DNA from: Flavobacterium sp.
Lineage (GTDB): Bacteria; Bacteroidota; Bacteroidia; Flavobacteriales; Flavobacteriaceae
NCBI RefSeq assembly: GCF_039595935.1
Contig: NZ_JBCNKR010000006.1
Location: 2,948,001-3,012,000, forward strand
Direction: 5' to 3'
DNA length: 64,000 nt
Part shown: positions 27,551 to 36,360 of the stretch, piece after piece
Layout of the letters: every line of letters starts with the position of its first letter
Position numbering within the stretch: the stretch's first letter is position 1
Made by a program: the position numbers and the translations under genes
Notes under the pieces: generated by a model
What the model saw: the letters and a program-made list of their open reading frames with translations, nothing else
What the model was told of the DNA's origin: nothing
Database searches by the model: none

Positions 27551-27607
27551 ACCCGGTCTTGATTTGGGAGATAAAAAAACAGAATATCTAATTTTAAAAA
27601 TGTAACC

Positions 27608-28516
27608 ATGAAAAAAGTTTTACTCTTTTTATTATTATTTGGATTGAAATCTTATTCCCAGATTCTTAAGGAATCTGACAAGGCAATTATCACTTCAGCG
27701 GTAAAAGAGGCCTTGCAGGAAGAATCAAATCGCCAAACGGAATCAAAGGCCGAAGCGGCAAAAAAAGCCAAAGCTACGGCTGTTATGATGCGGCTTGACA
27801 CTATTGTCGATTTAGATGTCTATTACAAAATTACCAACAGATACATTCATTCGGTCGAGGTTAAAAATGGGGTCTATTACTTCAATTTTAAAGGAGATGT
27901 GCCAGACGGAGGACTGAAAGATAATAGTACAATTGTCAACTCAGAGATTATAAGAAATGGAACAGTACAAACATCCAGAATAATAAAAGAAGGTGCAGGA
28001 AGAATTATGGTTTTTGCGGAATTGGCTTATCCTAATAGTCCGGAGATTATAAAGGAACAAGAATTGGGCATAGGTCTTATGTCCGTTCCGTTTAAAGTGC
28101 GTGGAAGAGTTGGTGACATACCTTCGGAATCAAGTGCCAGCATAAAAAATGTTTCTTTAACTTTTGGATATTTCAGGACTCGCGACAAATATTATTACAC
28201 AGGAAAGAAAACCCGTTTCAGATGGGGAGTAGTTGGACTGGCAGGGCCATCAGTTGAAACCTTAAAGGCTGGAAATACAAACGGACAGATTTTGGATAGC
28301 GCTCCCACAAGTCAGGTCTATTTAAGCCTCAGTAGCGGAGTCATGCTAACCGTGTACGATAAAATTAATTTAGCATTTCTTCCCATCGGTGCAGATATAG
28401 GATTTTCTGACACTTCTAAGAAATGGATTTATAGCAATAAATATTGGTTTGGATTTGGTCTGGGTATTGATACTTCATTATTCTACTTTTCAAGTAAACG
28501 CCTTGCTGACAAATAA
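27608..28516 (+). CDS. Secreted, probably outer-membrane barrel protein
   Basis: The product has 302 residues with a clear signal peptide (1-18, ending KSYSQ), a helical charged region (about 25-60), a beta-sandwich-like part, and a C-terminal region of alternating strands (from about 180) typical of a small outer-membrane barrel. There is no family assignment. It is unusual among the cytoplasmic defence-type proteins around it. Confidence 0.6.
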   Translation: MKKVLLFLLLFGLKSYSQILKESDKAIITSAVKEALQEESNRQTESKAEAAKKAKATAVMMRLDTIVDLDVYYKITNRYIHSVEVKNGVYYFNFKGDVPDGGLKDNSTIVNSEIIRNGTVQTSRIIKEGAGRIMVFAELAYPNSPEIIKEQELGIGLMSVPFKVRGRVGDIPSESSASIKNVSLTFGYFRTRDKYYYTGKKTRFRWGVVGLAGPSVETLKAGNTNGQILDSAPTSQVYLSLSSGVMLTVYDKINLAFLPIGADIGFSDTSKKWIYSNKYWFGFGLGIDTSLFYFSSKRLADK

Positions 28517-28560
28517 GGTCTTTAAATATTAAGGATGTTTTAATTTAATTTTTTACAAAT

Positions 28561-29559
28561 ATGGGAGCTATAAATTGGAGGTTGGAGACCTTAATAAATA
28601 CTTTGTTAGATATTGTCGTGGTCAAGTCTGGATTAGTGATTTCAGAAGATTTTCTTATTGGAATACTTGTACAGGGCTATCCTGATGAGGAAATGTTTAA
28701 AGATTATAATTCTAAAAAAGGAATGACCATAAGAATGCGATCCGAGAATTTTGATGAATATTGCTGGTTGGTGCGGAAGAGACTGGGAGAACTTGACGAG
28801 AGTGATTCGCCATTATTGTTAAATGATTTAGAAAAATATTTGGAATGGGATAGCAAGGGATATAATATTGTTGGGGTTCATGAAAGGTTCATGGAATTAA
28901 TGGCCGAAGCATATGATCACGAAAATCCAACGTTAATAGATCCTAATCCCATAGTTGATAAAATTTTAGAGGAAAAAATTGCTCCTGCTGAAGTTGTTAT
29001 AAATGCGTTAGAAAATATCATGCATAATCAAAAAATGTCGAACAATATAAAACCTGTTGAAGAAATTTTATGGGACGGTGGAATTGAATTAAACAAATTG
29101 TTTCAAGATGAACACATACCTCTTGTCGCTTCCCAATTTATTGATCAAAAATTTATTAATTATCTGGCTGTCAATCCAGAGAAATTGGAATATATGCACT
29201 GGCGAAATTTTGAAAGACTAACGGCTGAGTTTTTTAACAGACAGGATTATTCAGTAGAACTTGGACCTGGTTCAAATGATGGCGGTATTGACATAAGGGT
29301 TTTCGATAAAAATGATAGCATAAAGCCTTATATAATAATCCAGTGTAAAAGGCATAAAGAAACGAATGATGTCAAAATTGAAACGGTTAAATCATTCTAC
29401 TCGGATGTCCAGTTTGAAGGTGCAGTAAAAGGGCTTATAGCCACGACCTCCAGGGTTGCTACTGGAGGCAAAAAGGTGGTTGCCATTAGAAAATATCCCC
29501 TGCAGTTTGCTGAGAATAAGGAAATAGAGAGCTGGGTAAAAGCGATGACAAAACGATAA
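28561..29559 (+). CDS. Mrr-like restriction endonuclease-domain protein
   Basis: The protein has 332 residues. The C-terminal Mrr_cat domain (about 212-325) shows a helix with E218, D244 in SNDGGIDIRV and the Q261-C-K263 element of IIIQCKR, the Mrr-type PD-(D/E)XK signature with Q replacing the first acid. The N-terminal 200 residues are helical and unassigned, and include a short ENIMHNQ region. It may act as a modification-dependent nuclease. No methylase is nearby. A GNAT gene follows 13 bases later, so the two form a likely pair. Confidence 0.75.
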   Translation: MGAINWRLETLINTLLDIVVVKSGLVISEDFLIGILVQGYPDEEMFKDYNSKKGMTIRMRSENFDEYCWLVRKRLGELDESDSPLLLNDLEKYLEWDSKGYNIVGVHERFMELMAEAYDHENPTLIDPNPIVDKILEEKIAPAEVVINALENIMHNQKMSNNIKPVEEILWDGGIELNKLFQDEHIPLVASQFIDQKFINYLAVNPEKLEYMHWRNFERLTAEFFNRQDYSVELGPGSNDGGIDIRVFDKNDSIKPYIIIQCKRHKETNDVKIETVKSFYSDVQFEGAVKGLIATTSRVATGGKKVVAIRKYPLQFAENKEIESWVKAMTKR

Positions 29560-29572
29560 AGATAAAATTGTT

Positions 29573-29992
29573 ATGACGAAACAAATTGCCGATCAAATTG
29601 CCGATCTGCTGAATGCAAGAAACCAATTAGTCAACACTTATACAGGTGAATGCATTTTAAAATCGAGAGCTAATTATGTTTATCTGGTGGATAGCGGAAA
29701 AATTATTGCCTTAGCTGAAAGCAAGAAGGTTCAATGGTATCAATGGGAAATTTCACATGTCGTAGTTGCAGAAGAATACGAGGGGAAAGGTTACGGTAAT
29801 GAAATCCTTGCACTGGCAGAAGCCAAAGCGCAAGATGGCGGTGCAAAAGTTCTGCAATGCACCATCAGAACCAGCAATGATAGCAGTATCCGTCTTTTTT
29901 CAAGGAAAGGATATTCTCAGGTCAACAGATTTTTCTATCCAAAAAGCGGAAACTGGGTGTATGTTTACCAAAAGGTAATCAGTGTTAAGTAA
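29573..29992 (+). CDS. GNAT-family N-acetyltransferase
   Basis: This small acetyltransferase has 139 residues. The GNAT core is complete: the central strand ISHVVVAEEYEGKGYG carries the acetyl-CoA loop (Y-E-G-K-G-Y-G), followed by ILALAEAKAQ and the final RLFSRKGYSQVNRFF. The substrate cannot be deduced. It lies 13 bases after the Mrr-like gene and is probably translated from the same message. Confidence 0.8.
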   Translation: MTKQIADQIADLLNARNQLVNTYTGECILKSRANYVYLVDSGKIIALAESKKVQWYQWEISHVVVAEEYEGKGYGNEILALAEAKAQDGGAKVLQCTIRTSNDSSIRLFSRKGYSQVNRFFYPKSGNWVYVYQKVISVK

Positions 29993-30157
29993 CGATAACG
30001 AAAGGTTTAAAATATTAAATGTTCATAAATTATTTTGACTTTCTATAGCTGCAAAAGGTTACTTATTCCCAATTGTTAAGATGATTATGGACTTGATTTT
30101 AATGTAATATGAAATATTATAAATGGTTTAAGATTTTAGAAGTATAAACAACAAGAC

Positions 30158-31315
30158 ATGAATGAAATAAAAGATAATGATCAGATACAACTCTGTATCG
30201 AATGCGCAAAGGATATTCGACTAAAAAAACTGATTAGTAACATCGGAATAAAAGGGTTGTGCACCTGCTGTGAAAATAATGAATTTGTCATAGGTGCTGA
30301 GAGCAACGAATTTATTCAGATGATTAAGGCCTTGATCCGTTATCATTTTTCCGAGTGGGACTACAACGAGCATTGGGGAGGAGATGGATATATTGCGCTC
30401 ATTGAAGAAAATTTTATAAATAAGGAAAATTTTAAGAATCAAGATATTTGCGATGAATTGATGGATATTATAGATTCGTTTGAAGCATACGAAGATTCTG
30501 ACAAGGGCGTTTCAATATTTGCTGGTCATTACGATGGTCAACAAAATCCTCTTCTTCAGGCTATTAAGACAAATTTAGATTATTCCATAACCGAGATTGC
30601 AGAAAAACTAAAAACTGAGAATTACTTCAAATTTGAAGATCAAATAACCAAAATGCTGTCGAAGTATGCAGACTGCGCAGAAATGCTTATAAAGAAAGAA
30701 ACCGGTTTTTACAGGGCTAGAACAGGAGTTGAAGATAAAAAAAGGAGCGTGATAACTGGGGGATTTGAAGGACAAGACATATTTGTTCCATTTTCTGGCA
30801 CAAAGATTGGCGCTCCTCCACCTGGAATTGCGGGTATTGGGAGATTAAATAGAGCAGGGGTCACTTATCTTTATTGTGCTACTGACAAATACACCGCGAT
30901 ATCAGAAATACGTCCTCATCCGGGTGATGTGGTTTCCATAGGCAAATTTATTACAAATAGGGATTTGAGAATTTTCGATCTTACTGACAGTCAATTTTTG
31001 AATTTTTATCAAAGTGATAAGAGGCTGCGAGAGTTCGGAAAGCTGAATACATTTAGTGAATTGATGCAGCAGGTCATTCCACCTGCGGAAAGGCATGTAT
31101 ACAGCATAACACAATTGATCGCAGATTGTATTAGAAAACTGGATTTTGACGGCATCCTGTTTGCAAGTTCTGTCGGTACAGGTGAAAATTTGGTTGTTTT
31201 CGAACCTGAGCTGTTACATTATACATTTGAAGAAGCGGAGGTCGTAGAAATAAAGGAAGTAAATTATCAATATTTTCAGAGAGAATGTAGAAAAGATGTT
31301 TCGGAAATTTTCTGA
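30158..31315 (+). CDS. RES-domain protein with HEPN/RES-type N-terminus
   Basis: The 385-residue product starts with a cysteine-bearing region (C13xxC16, then C35-T-C37-C38) and a helical domain (about 45-175) like the N-terminal part fused to RES proteins. The RES domain follows (about 183-365): FYRARTGV, LNRAGVTYLYCATDKYTAISE, and FDGILFASSVGTGENLVVF. RES toxins degrade NAD+ and stop growth. No Xre/MbcA-type antitoxin gene is next to it, so this larger form probably acts as a self-controlled abortive-infection protein. Confidence 0.7.
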   Translation: MNEIKDNDQIQLCIECAKDIRLKKLISNIGIKGLCTCCENNEFVIGAESNEFIQMIKALIRYHFSEWDYNEHWGGDGYIALIEENFINKENFKNQDICDELMDIIDSFEAYEDSDKGVSIFAGHYDGQQNPLLQAIKTNLDYSITEIAEKLKTENYFKFEDQITKMLSKYADCAEMLIKKETGFYRARTGVEDKKRSVITGGFEGQDIFVPFSGTKIGAPPPGIAGIGRLNRAGVTYLYCATDKYTAISEIRPHPGDVVSIGKFITNRDLRIFDLTDSQFLNFYQSDKRLREFGKLNTFSELMQQVIPPAERHVYSITQLIADCIRKLDFDGILFASSVGTGENLVVFEPELLHYTFEEAEVVEIKEVNYQYFQRECRKDVSEIF

Positions 31316-31467
31316 TAATAAATAATATAAGAATGATATTTTACAAGATCTATTTCTTATAAGTGTTGTTTGTATATAAAGTACGAAATTTTAATATTGC
31401 AGATTGTTGAAATCTGAGCTATTAAATTGGTTAATGGTATTAAGAAAAATAATTTAAAACAATTGAA

Positions 31468-31665
31468 ATGATTTATAATATAAGTGACATAAAAGTCGGA
31501 GATGAAGTAATTTTTAATTCTACAGAAGCTCAAACCAATCATGATGAGTTTTGGGAAGTTACAGCAATAACAGGGAACAGAATCCACATCAAGCTGGACA
31601 AATTTGGCATTCTTGCATATTACACAATTGACATTACACAAGTCGTCATGCATACGCCGCTTTAG
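31468..31665 (+). CDS. Small beta-rich protein (65 residues)
   Basis: The short acidic protein has the pattern VGDEVIFNSTEA...FWEVTAITGNRIHIKLD, as in SH3-like or KOW-like small folds. I do not recognise it. It is flanked by the RES and Abi_C-like genes. Its own leader is AT-rich. Confidence 0.45.
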   Translation: MIYNISDIKVGDEVIFNSTEAQTNHDEFWEVTAITGNRIHIKLDKFGILAYYTIDITQVVMHTPL

Positions 31666-31719
31666 ATAATGGGATTGACTTAATTAGAGACTTTCTAAAA
31701 TTTTAATGTATAAAAAGAA

Positions 31720-32553
31720 ATGAAATTTACAATTTACTCTACTAAAGAGCAAAAGAAGGATTTAGAATATGAAGTCCTTTCTCAGGAATTTTATGGTTTT
31801 GTCACAAGACATTTAATGCGGTGGACAGAAGAACCTGAGTATAGTGAAACAATAATTTCACGAAAAAATACTATTATAAACTTGTCCAGCACCTTATTAT
31901 CAAAAAGTATCTATGTTTTAGAATCAGATGATGACGGATATTATCAAGATGCTGAATATGCGTGGCATGAGAGTAATTTCCTTTTATCAGTCCGCAGGTT
32001 AAATACAATAGAATTTATTGAATTTGCAGGCGAATTACTTGTGAAGGGAATTTTGGATTTGAGCTTTATCAATGATGCCCTAAAGGAAGAAAATGCTTCC
32101 TTTAAATTTGTGTATGCAGATAGGACCTACGGAATAGAAGTATTTCCAATTGGGGATATAGAAAAAGAAAGCTTTAACGATGAACATCCAAATATTCGTC
32201 TATTGGTTGATCGAATGGAAAATTCTTTGCAGAGGGAAGATTATTCAAATGTTTTGCATTCCAGCGCAAGCATTTTTGAAACTATGGCCAAAGAAGTAAT
32301 AGGCACTGATGGCATCCAGAATCAGACTTTAGGAGGTTTCTTTGATAGGTATAGAAATGAATCTTTATTGCCTGGTTCTATTTTGGATTATATTTTAGAA
32401 ATCTACAGAAAAAGAAATTCTGAGCCGCTTTCCGGACATGGAAGTTTGGAGGCACCTTCAATTTCGAGTGAGGAAGCAATTGTTCTTAGTCAGATGACCA
32501 AAGCATTTGTAAAAATAGAATCTCATCTGCAAAGGCAGGTTACCTCAAGCTAA
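31720..32553 (+). CDS. Abortive-infection (Abi_C-like) protein
   Basis: The protein has 277 residues. The C-terminal part (about 165-272) reads like the Abi_C/HEPN-type helical domain: VDRMENSLQREDYSNVLHSSASIFETMAKEVIG, then ILDYILEIYRKRNSEPLSGHG, then SEEAIVLSQMTKAFVKIESHL. The RNSE...GHG segment takes the place of the usual RN...HG motif. The N-terminal part is unassigned. HEPN-type proteins are often RNases in phage defence. It is followed after 17 bases by another gene. Confidence 0.6.
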   Translation: MKFTIYSTKEQKKDLEYEVLSQEFYGFVTRHLMRWTEEPEYSETIISRKNTIINLSSTLLSKSIYVLESDDDGYYQDAEYAWHESNFLLSVRRLNTIEFIEFAGELLVKGILDLSFINDALKEENASFKFVYADRTYGIEVFPIGDIEKESFNDEHPNIRLLVDRMENSLQREDYSNVLHSSASIFETMAKEVIGTDGIQNQTLGGFFDRYRNESLLPGSILDYILEIYRKRNSEPLSGHGSLEAPSISSEEAIVLSQMTKAFVKIESHLQRQVTSS

Positions 32554-32570
32554 TTTAGAAAGAAAAAAAT

Positions 32571-33077
32571 ATGAGTTATTATAGAATAGACCGACGAGAT
32601 TTCGCGATTGGAGATATAATCCGTGCAAATGCTGCATTCATCAATAATATTAATGCTGCACGTACTGCAATAGAAGATTTATTGGAAATGAACCGTCCAG
32701 AAGCAAAACCAAACAGGAATGAGATAGTTAAATTATTTGATTCGTTTTCAGCTGCAAAAAAATATTGGATTCTAGATACTGATTCAAAATTTTACGAGGT
32801 TGAAATCGCGGAAGATGATATACTGCATCGGGGGAATTATCCTTTGGTTGAAAGTTTAGCACTCGAAACGGATGGTGGAATTAGAAATGCCATTGCATTG
32901 CAATACTGGAATGAAGAAGTTGCAGGCGACGTAGACGATGTTGTTGTGGAAAATTATGTAAATCAGGCAACTGTAATTAGAATTGTCTGCAATGATGAAG
33001 AAGTAAGGAAGAACACTAAGAGAGCTTACTATAACCAGGATACGATGAAAAATGTTGAAATTTTACAGGATGAATAA
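32571..33077 (+). CDS. Unknown protein, possibly DUF2441-like (ART-type)
   Basis: The product has 168 residues. The opening YRIDRRDFAIGDIIRAN and the middle SAAKKYWILDTDSKFYEVEIAEDDILHRGNYPLVES recall the DUF2441 layout, proposed to have an ADP-ribosyltransferase-like fold. This is a pattern impression only. It lies 17 bases after the Abi_C-like gene on the same strand, so a two-gene unit is plausible, such as an effector and its partner. Confidence 0.45.
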   Translation: MSYYRIDRRDFAIGDIIRANAAFINNINAARTAIEDLLEMNRPEAKPNRNEIVKLFDSFSAAKKYWILDTDSKFYEVEIAEDDILHRGNYPLVESLALETDGGIRNAIALQYWNEEVAGDVDDVVVENYVNQATVIRIVCNDEEVRKNTKRAYYNQDTMKNVEILQDE

Positions 33078-33091
33078 ACTATTAATTAGTT

Positions 33092-33802
33092 TTAACCTAT
33101 ATTTTCTTCCTTCCTTAATTCTTCAATGAAATATTTAGGCGTAATCCCCGTATAGCTTACAAAAGCGTTTACGAAACGTCGGGTTGTGGAGTAGCCGGCT
33201 TCCAGGGCAAGAGCTTCGTGCGTGTAGTTCTGAAGGATCTTTTCATTTCTGATCCTCTTGGCTATATAGTCTATCTTAAGGGAGTTGATGTACTGGTAGA
33301 ATTTTAGGTTTCTGTGGCGTAAAATTATAAGCGACAGGTATTTGGTGTTTGTATTGAAATGGCCTGCAAGTTTGGTGAGGTCAAGATCCTTTTCCAGGAA
33401 TTTCCTGCCGGATTCAAATTTTTTCAGAGACTGCAGCACGGCCTGTTCGGCATCCCTGCTGATTACGAAATCAGTGTCATCGTTTTTTTTCCGCTTTTGC
33501 TTTGTCGGCCTGTTCAATTTTTTGGAGCAGTTTTTCATACTTCCTGCGCGATTCGCTTTTGATTCTAAAGAAACATATTATACCGAATGCGATAAACAGA
33601 AACATGATGCTGATAACCGATATGGATATCAGATCATTGTGCTTCTCACAGCAGGTCTTGCGTCTCATATTCCTTGCGGATTTTTCCCTGGAGATAGGCA
33701 TAGGAGAGATGCAGCTTCTTATCCACTTCCCACAAGTATGTCTTTGATCAGGATGTCTGCAACCTTTGGGCTAATCCAGTAGGCGCAGTCGAAGTAGGTG
33801 GT
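33092..33802 (-). pseudogene. Decayed AraC-type regulator with TPR/membrane layout
   Basis: Three reading frames join to give one protein end. About 33660-33790 encodes KKLHLSYAYLQGKIRKEYETQDLL. A shifted frame gives EKHNDLI plus a membrane helix (ISVISIMFLFIAFGIICFF) and KYEKLLQKIEQADKAKAEKK. Another frame gives DDTDFVISRDAEQAVLQSL and an AraC-type HTH (TKLAGHFNTNTKYLS...ALALEAGYSTTRRFVNAF). The second shift is at an 8-T run (33483-33490). The large N-terminal TPR region normal for this family is missing. So the gene is truncated and shifted at least twice. Confidence 0.75.
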
Positions 33803-34176
33803 CCGTTCTTACAATTTAAAGCCTTGTTTCAAAAATATCGCTTAAATAATATTATACATCGAGTAAAAATACCTGTTTACTCTGAGTTGAAGTTTTTATT
33901 TTGAATTACGATAAGTTATTGTTTATTAACACTTAGTTTAAAAAATGTTGTGATATTTAAGTATTTAAATAGATCTTATGATACTTGTAAAGAAGTGTGG
34001 ACGGAGTAGTAGTAATACAAGTTAAGAAAGAATTGGATGTTAACTTAAGGCAATTGTATTCAAATCTTTTACTGTTTGTTACGTTGTATTTGATAACACA
34101 TGGAATATTTTTTCAATTAAGTATTTCATTTGATGAAGAGTATTCGGTAGTAAATAAATCAAATACATTATGTAAT
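33803..34176. other. Leader region of the serine recombinase
   Basis: An AT-rich stretch without a recognised gene. An in-frame upstream extension of the recombinase begins at 33997 but encodes a low-quality hydrophobic peptide. I treat this stretch as promoter and leader. Confidence 0.5.
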
Positions 34177-35463
34177 ATGAAATCAGCCTATTTATACGTT
34201 CGTGTGAGTACGGACGAACAAAAGAGAAAAGGATACTCCTTACCAGAACAGGAGGACAAGCTATTGAAATATTGTAAATATTACGATATAGAAGTCAAAG
34301 GAATTTATCGCGAAGATTACTCAGCCAAGAATTTCAATAGGCCAGAATGGAACCGATTATTTTCAGAAATTAAAAAGAAATCATCAGGAGAAGATAAAAA
34401 TATACTATTTGTCAAATGGGATCGATTTAGCCGTAATATTGAATATGCGTACGAAATGATTGGAAAGCTTCGGAGATATAAAACAACAGCAAAGGCTATT
34501 GATCAGCCAATTGATTTCTCTGTGCCGGAAAGCACAGTTATGCTGGCAGTATATTTAGCTGTTCCGGAAGCAGAAAATACGCGGCGAGCCCAAAACACAG
34601 CAAACGGCATTCGACGGGCAAAGCTTATGGGCAGACATCCAAGTAAGGCACCATTAGGATTTATCAATTTGACATCAACGGATGGCAAAAAAGCTATTGC
34701 TCCTAAAGAACCTGAAGCCGAAATTATAAAATGGGCTTTTTATCAAGTTGCCAAGAATGATCATAAAATAACTGAAATCATGAAAATAGCTCATGATAAA
34801 GGGTTAATATGTTCAAGATCACACTTTTTCAGGATTTTGCACAACCCAGTTTATTGCGGGCTTATACCGATCAAACTTGATTCTAGTGAAGAGAAAGTGG
34901 TGAAAGGATTACATGAACCATTGATATCTGAGTCTTTATTTAAGCAGGTTCAGTCTGTAATTAATACAAAGAGAAGAACTACTGCCAAAAGAAATGATTT
35001 ACAATCATTATTTTTTCTTAGAGGTTTTTTAACCTGTCCTGTTTGTGATCGAAAACTTGGCGGAAGTGTTTCAAAAGGACGATCAAAAAAATATCCATAT
35101 TATCATTGTCGTGATGGCTGTAAGACAAGGATAGATGCACTCTTTCTTAATGATTGTTATCAAAATAAACTTCAACGATTAATACTCTCAAATAATACAG
35201 TTGAATTATTTAAGAACATTTTAGAAGACCAAAATATAAAGACACAGAAAGCAAGTTATTTATATGCTCAAAAAGTATTAGAGAGGAAAATAAAAGAGGA
35301 GGGAGTAACCCTTTCTCGAGGCAGAAAATTATTTATTGCCGGAATATTAAAAATTGATGACTATAATGAATTAAAAAAAGAGAATCAAGTCAGTACCAAA
35401 AATCTTAAAAAGGAAGCACGTGATATTGTCGTTAAATTAAAAGCCATTGATAAAAAAAATTAA
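34177..35463 (+). CDS. Large serine recombinase (site-specific integrase)
   Basis: The 428-residue product starts at ATG 34177, where the resolvase domain begins (SAYLYVRVSTDEQ, nucleophile S11). Other catalytic-domain marks are VKWDRFSRN and PESTVMLAVYLAVPEAENTRRAQN. A recombinase domain follows (HPSKAPLGFIN...HNPVYCGLIP) and then a zinc ribbon (CPVC...YHCRDGC, about 285-315) and a short coiled region. It probably moved the island at 19.2-36.3 kb. The frame reads on past its stop into homologous-looking sequence, so the C-terminus appears cut short. Confidence 0.85.
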   Translation: MKSAYLYVRVSTDEQKRKGYSLPEQEDKLLKYCKYYDIEVKGIYREDYSAKNFNRPEWNRLFSEIKKKSSGEDKNILFVKWDRFSRNIEYAYEMIGKLRRYKTTAKAIDQPIDFSVPESTVMLAVYLAVPEAENTRRAQNTANGIRRAKLMGRHPSKAPLGFINLTSTDGKKAIAPKEPEAEIIKWAFYQVAKNDHKITEIMKIAHDKGLICSRSHFFRILHNPVYCGLIPIKLDSSEEKVVKGLHEPLISESLFKQVQSVINTKRRTTAKRNDLQSLFFLRGFLTCPVCDRKLGGSVSKGRSKKYPYYHCRDGCKTRIDALFLNDCYQNKLQRLILSNNTVELFKNILEDQNIKTQKASYLYAQKVLERKIKEEGVTLSRGRKLFIAGILKIDDYNELKKENQVSTKNLKKEARDIVVKLKAIDKKN

Positions 35464-35667
35464 GTAGAAGAGAACGCGTTAGTCGAAATCTTTCAAAGAT
35501 TTTCTGAATTTGATGTCTCAGACAAAAGGCATCTTGTAAATCTTATTCCACCGACTGATATTGATTTTAAAACAGGAGCACTTTCTTTAAATCTAAATCA
35601 GGCATTTTTAAAAATACTATCAAAAAAAAGTAACCGAAAAAACAATAAAAAAAATGAATTTCATTGA
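35464..35667 (+). pseudogene. In-frame C-terminal continuation of the recombinase after a stop
   Basis: Directly after the TAA at 35461 the same frame continues for 67 codons: VEENALVEIFQRFSEFDVSDKRHLVNLIPP, then DIDFKTGALSLNLNQAFLKIL. From memory, this block (residual acidic helix, then INLI-PP-x-IDF-x-TG and LN-AF) is how relatives of this recombinase normally end. A nonsense change at codon 429 is the simplest reading, though termination readthrough or a sequencing error are possible. Confidence 0.6.
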
Positions 35668-35818
35668 GAAGAATGTTTCAGTAGAAAAAGCCGCTATTAT
35701 TCTTTCCAAGAATGGTATTCAGGTAGATGAGAAGGAAGCCAAAATTATTTTGGAATTACTATATTTAGTTTCAAAAAATTACGATAAACCAAAAGAGAAA
35801 AAAATCCTATATCCTTAA
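35654..35818 (+). CDS. Small protein following the recombinase (54 residues)
   Basis: The start ATG overlaps the end of the recombinase continuation in another frame. The product reads MNFIEKNVSVEKAAIILSK, then GIQVDEKEAKIILELLYLVSKNY, a helical, charged peptide. From memory, small proteins of this type are common just after Bacteroidota integrases and are sometimes given misleading transporter names. No function is known. It is too short for usual size cut-offs. Confidence 0.6.
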   Translation: MNFIEKNVSVEKAAIILSKNGIQVDEKEAKIILELLYLVSKNYDKPKEKKILYP

Positions 35819-35970
35819 CGGGACTTCGAACCATCATTCAGCTTCGATTAAATCTCAGATAAAGCCACTTTTAGACTGTTTATTTCTAACAGACTAAGAA
35901 TTCCTTGTGAAAAATTCGAACCATAAAATATTAGGTCGTAAAGGCTTGAAAAATCTACAAATTTGTGCAT

Positions 35971-36004
35971 AAAAAAAGAGACAACTATTATATAGTTGTC
36001 TCCT
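35971..36004. terminator. Hairpin of the boundary repeat unit
   Basis: GAGACAACTAT and ATAGTTGTCTC form a perfect 11-base stem with a tiny loop. An A-run precedes it, so it would terminate leftward transcripts; it also sits at the same place relative to the repeat as the hairpins at 3.9 and 41.6 kb. Confidence 0.65.
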
Positions 36005-36290
36005 TAAGTGACCTTACTGAACAATTTACAAACCATTTTATGAACGATTTAAAGAAATTGGCTTATTTTCAAGTGAATTTGTAAGATAATTTTTTGATTT
36101 TTTGTTTTGAAGCGGTTTGCATGTATCGTTAGGGTATGTATTGAAAAACGTTAAATAACTTTATGCTTTTATCTTTTAGCTGTAATAATTATTTGTTGGG
36201 TAGATACTTGCATATCTAGATAAAATATAGTGATTAAAAATAAAATATTTATTTAAGAAAATGAATATCAAAATTTGTTGATGATATAAT
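36005..36290 (+). repeat. Island-boundary repeat, full copy 2
   Basis: It follows the recombinase and the hairpin. It encodes the same 20-residue tail ending at 36084 as copies 1 and 3, preceded by LSDLTE in place of their different residues. The non-coding part (AGCGGTTTGCATGTATCGTTAGGG and ATCAAAATTTGT) is more diverged than between copies 1 and 3. Confidence 0.75.
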
Positions 36291-36360
36291 TCAACCTTTC
36301 AGATAAAACAAACTTTAGATTTTTTAATTGTGTAAGATTTAATACAGGATATTATTTTAT

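Larger units (their letters stand above)
35819..36360. other. Right boundary of the defence island
   Basis: There is no gene. Starting from the left, it holds a string resembling a tRNA T-arm in reverse (GGGACTTCGAACC, about 35820-35832) without a cloverleaf, a strong hairpin (35971-36004), and repeat copy 2 (36005-36290). Confidence 0.55.

Noticed and set aside
24702..33091. Integron-like gene cassette array, suggested by many same-strand genes with short gaps
   Set aside because: I compared the gaps by eye and saw no shared attC-like repeat, and no integron integrase is present.
33997..34176. N-terminal extension of the serine recombinase
   Set aside because: The resolvase domain begins at the ATG at 34177; the 60 residues before it are unlike the family.
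35819..35835. Possible tRNA gene near GGGACTTCGAACC
   Set aside because: Only a T-arm-like string is present; no acceptor, D or anticodon arms can be drawn.
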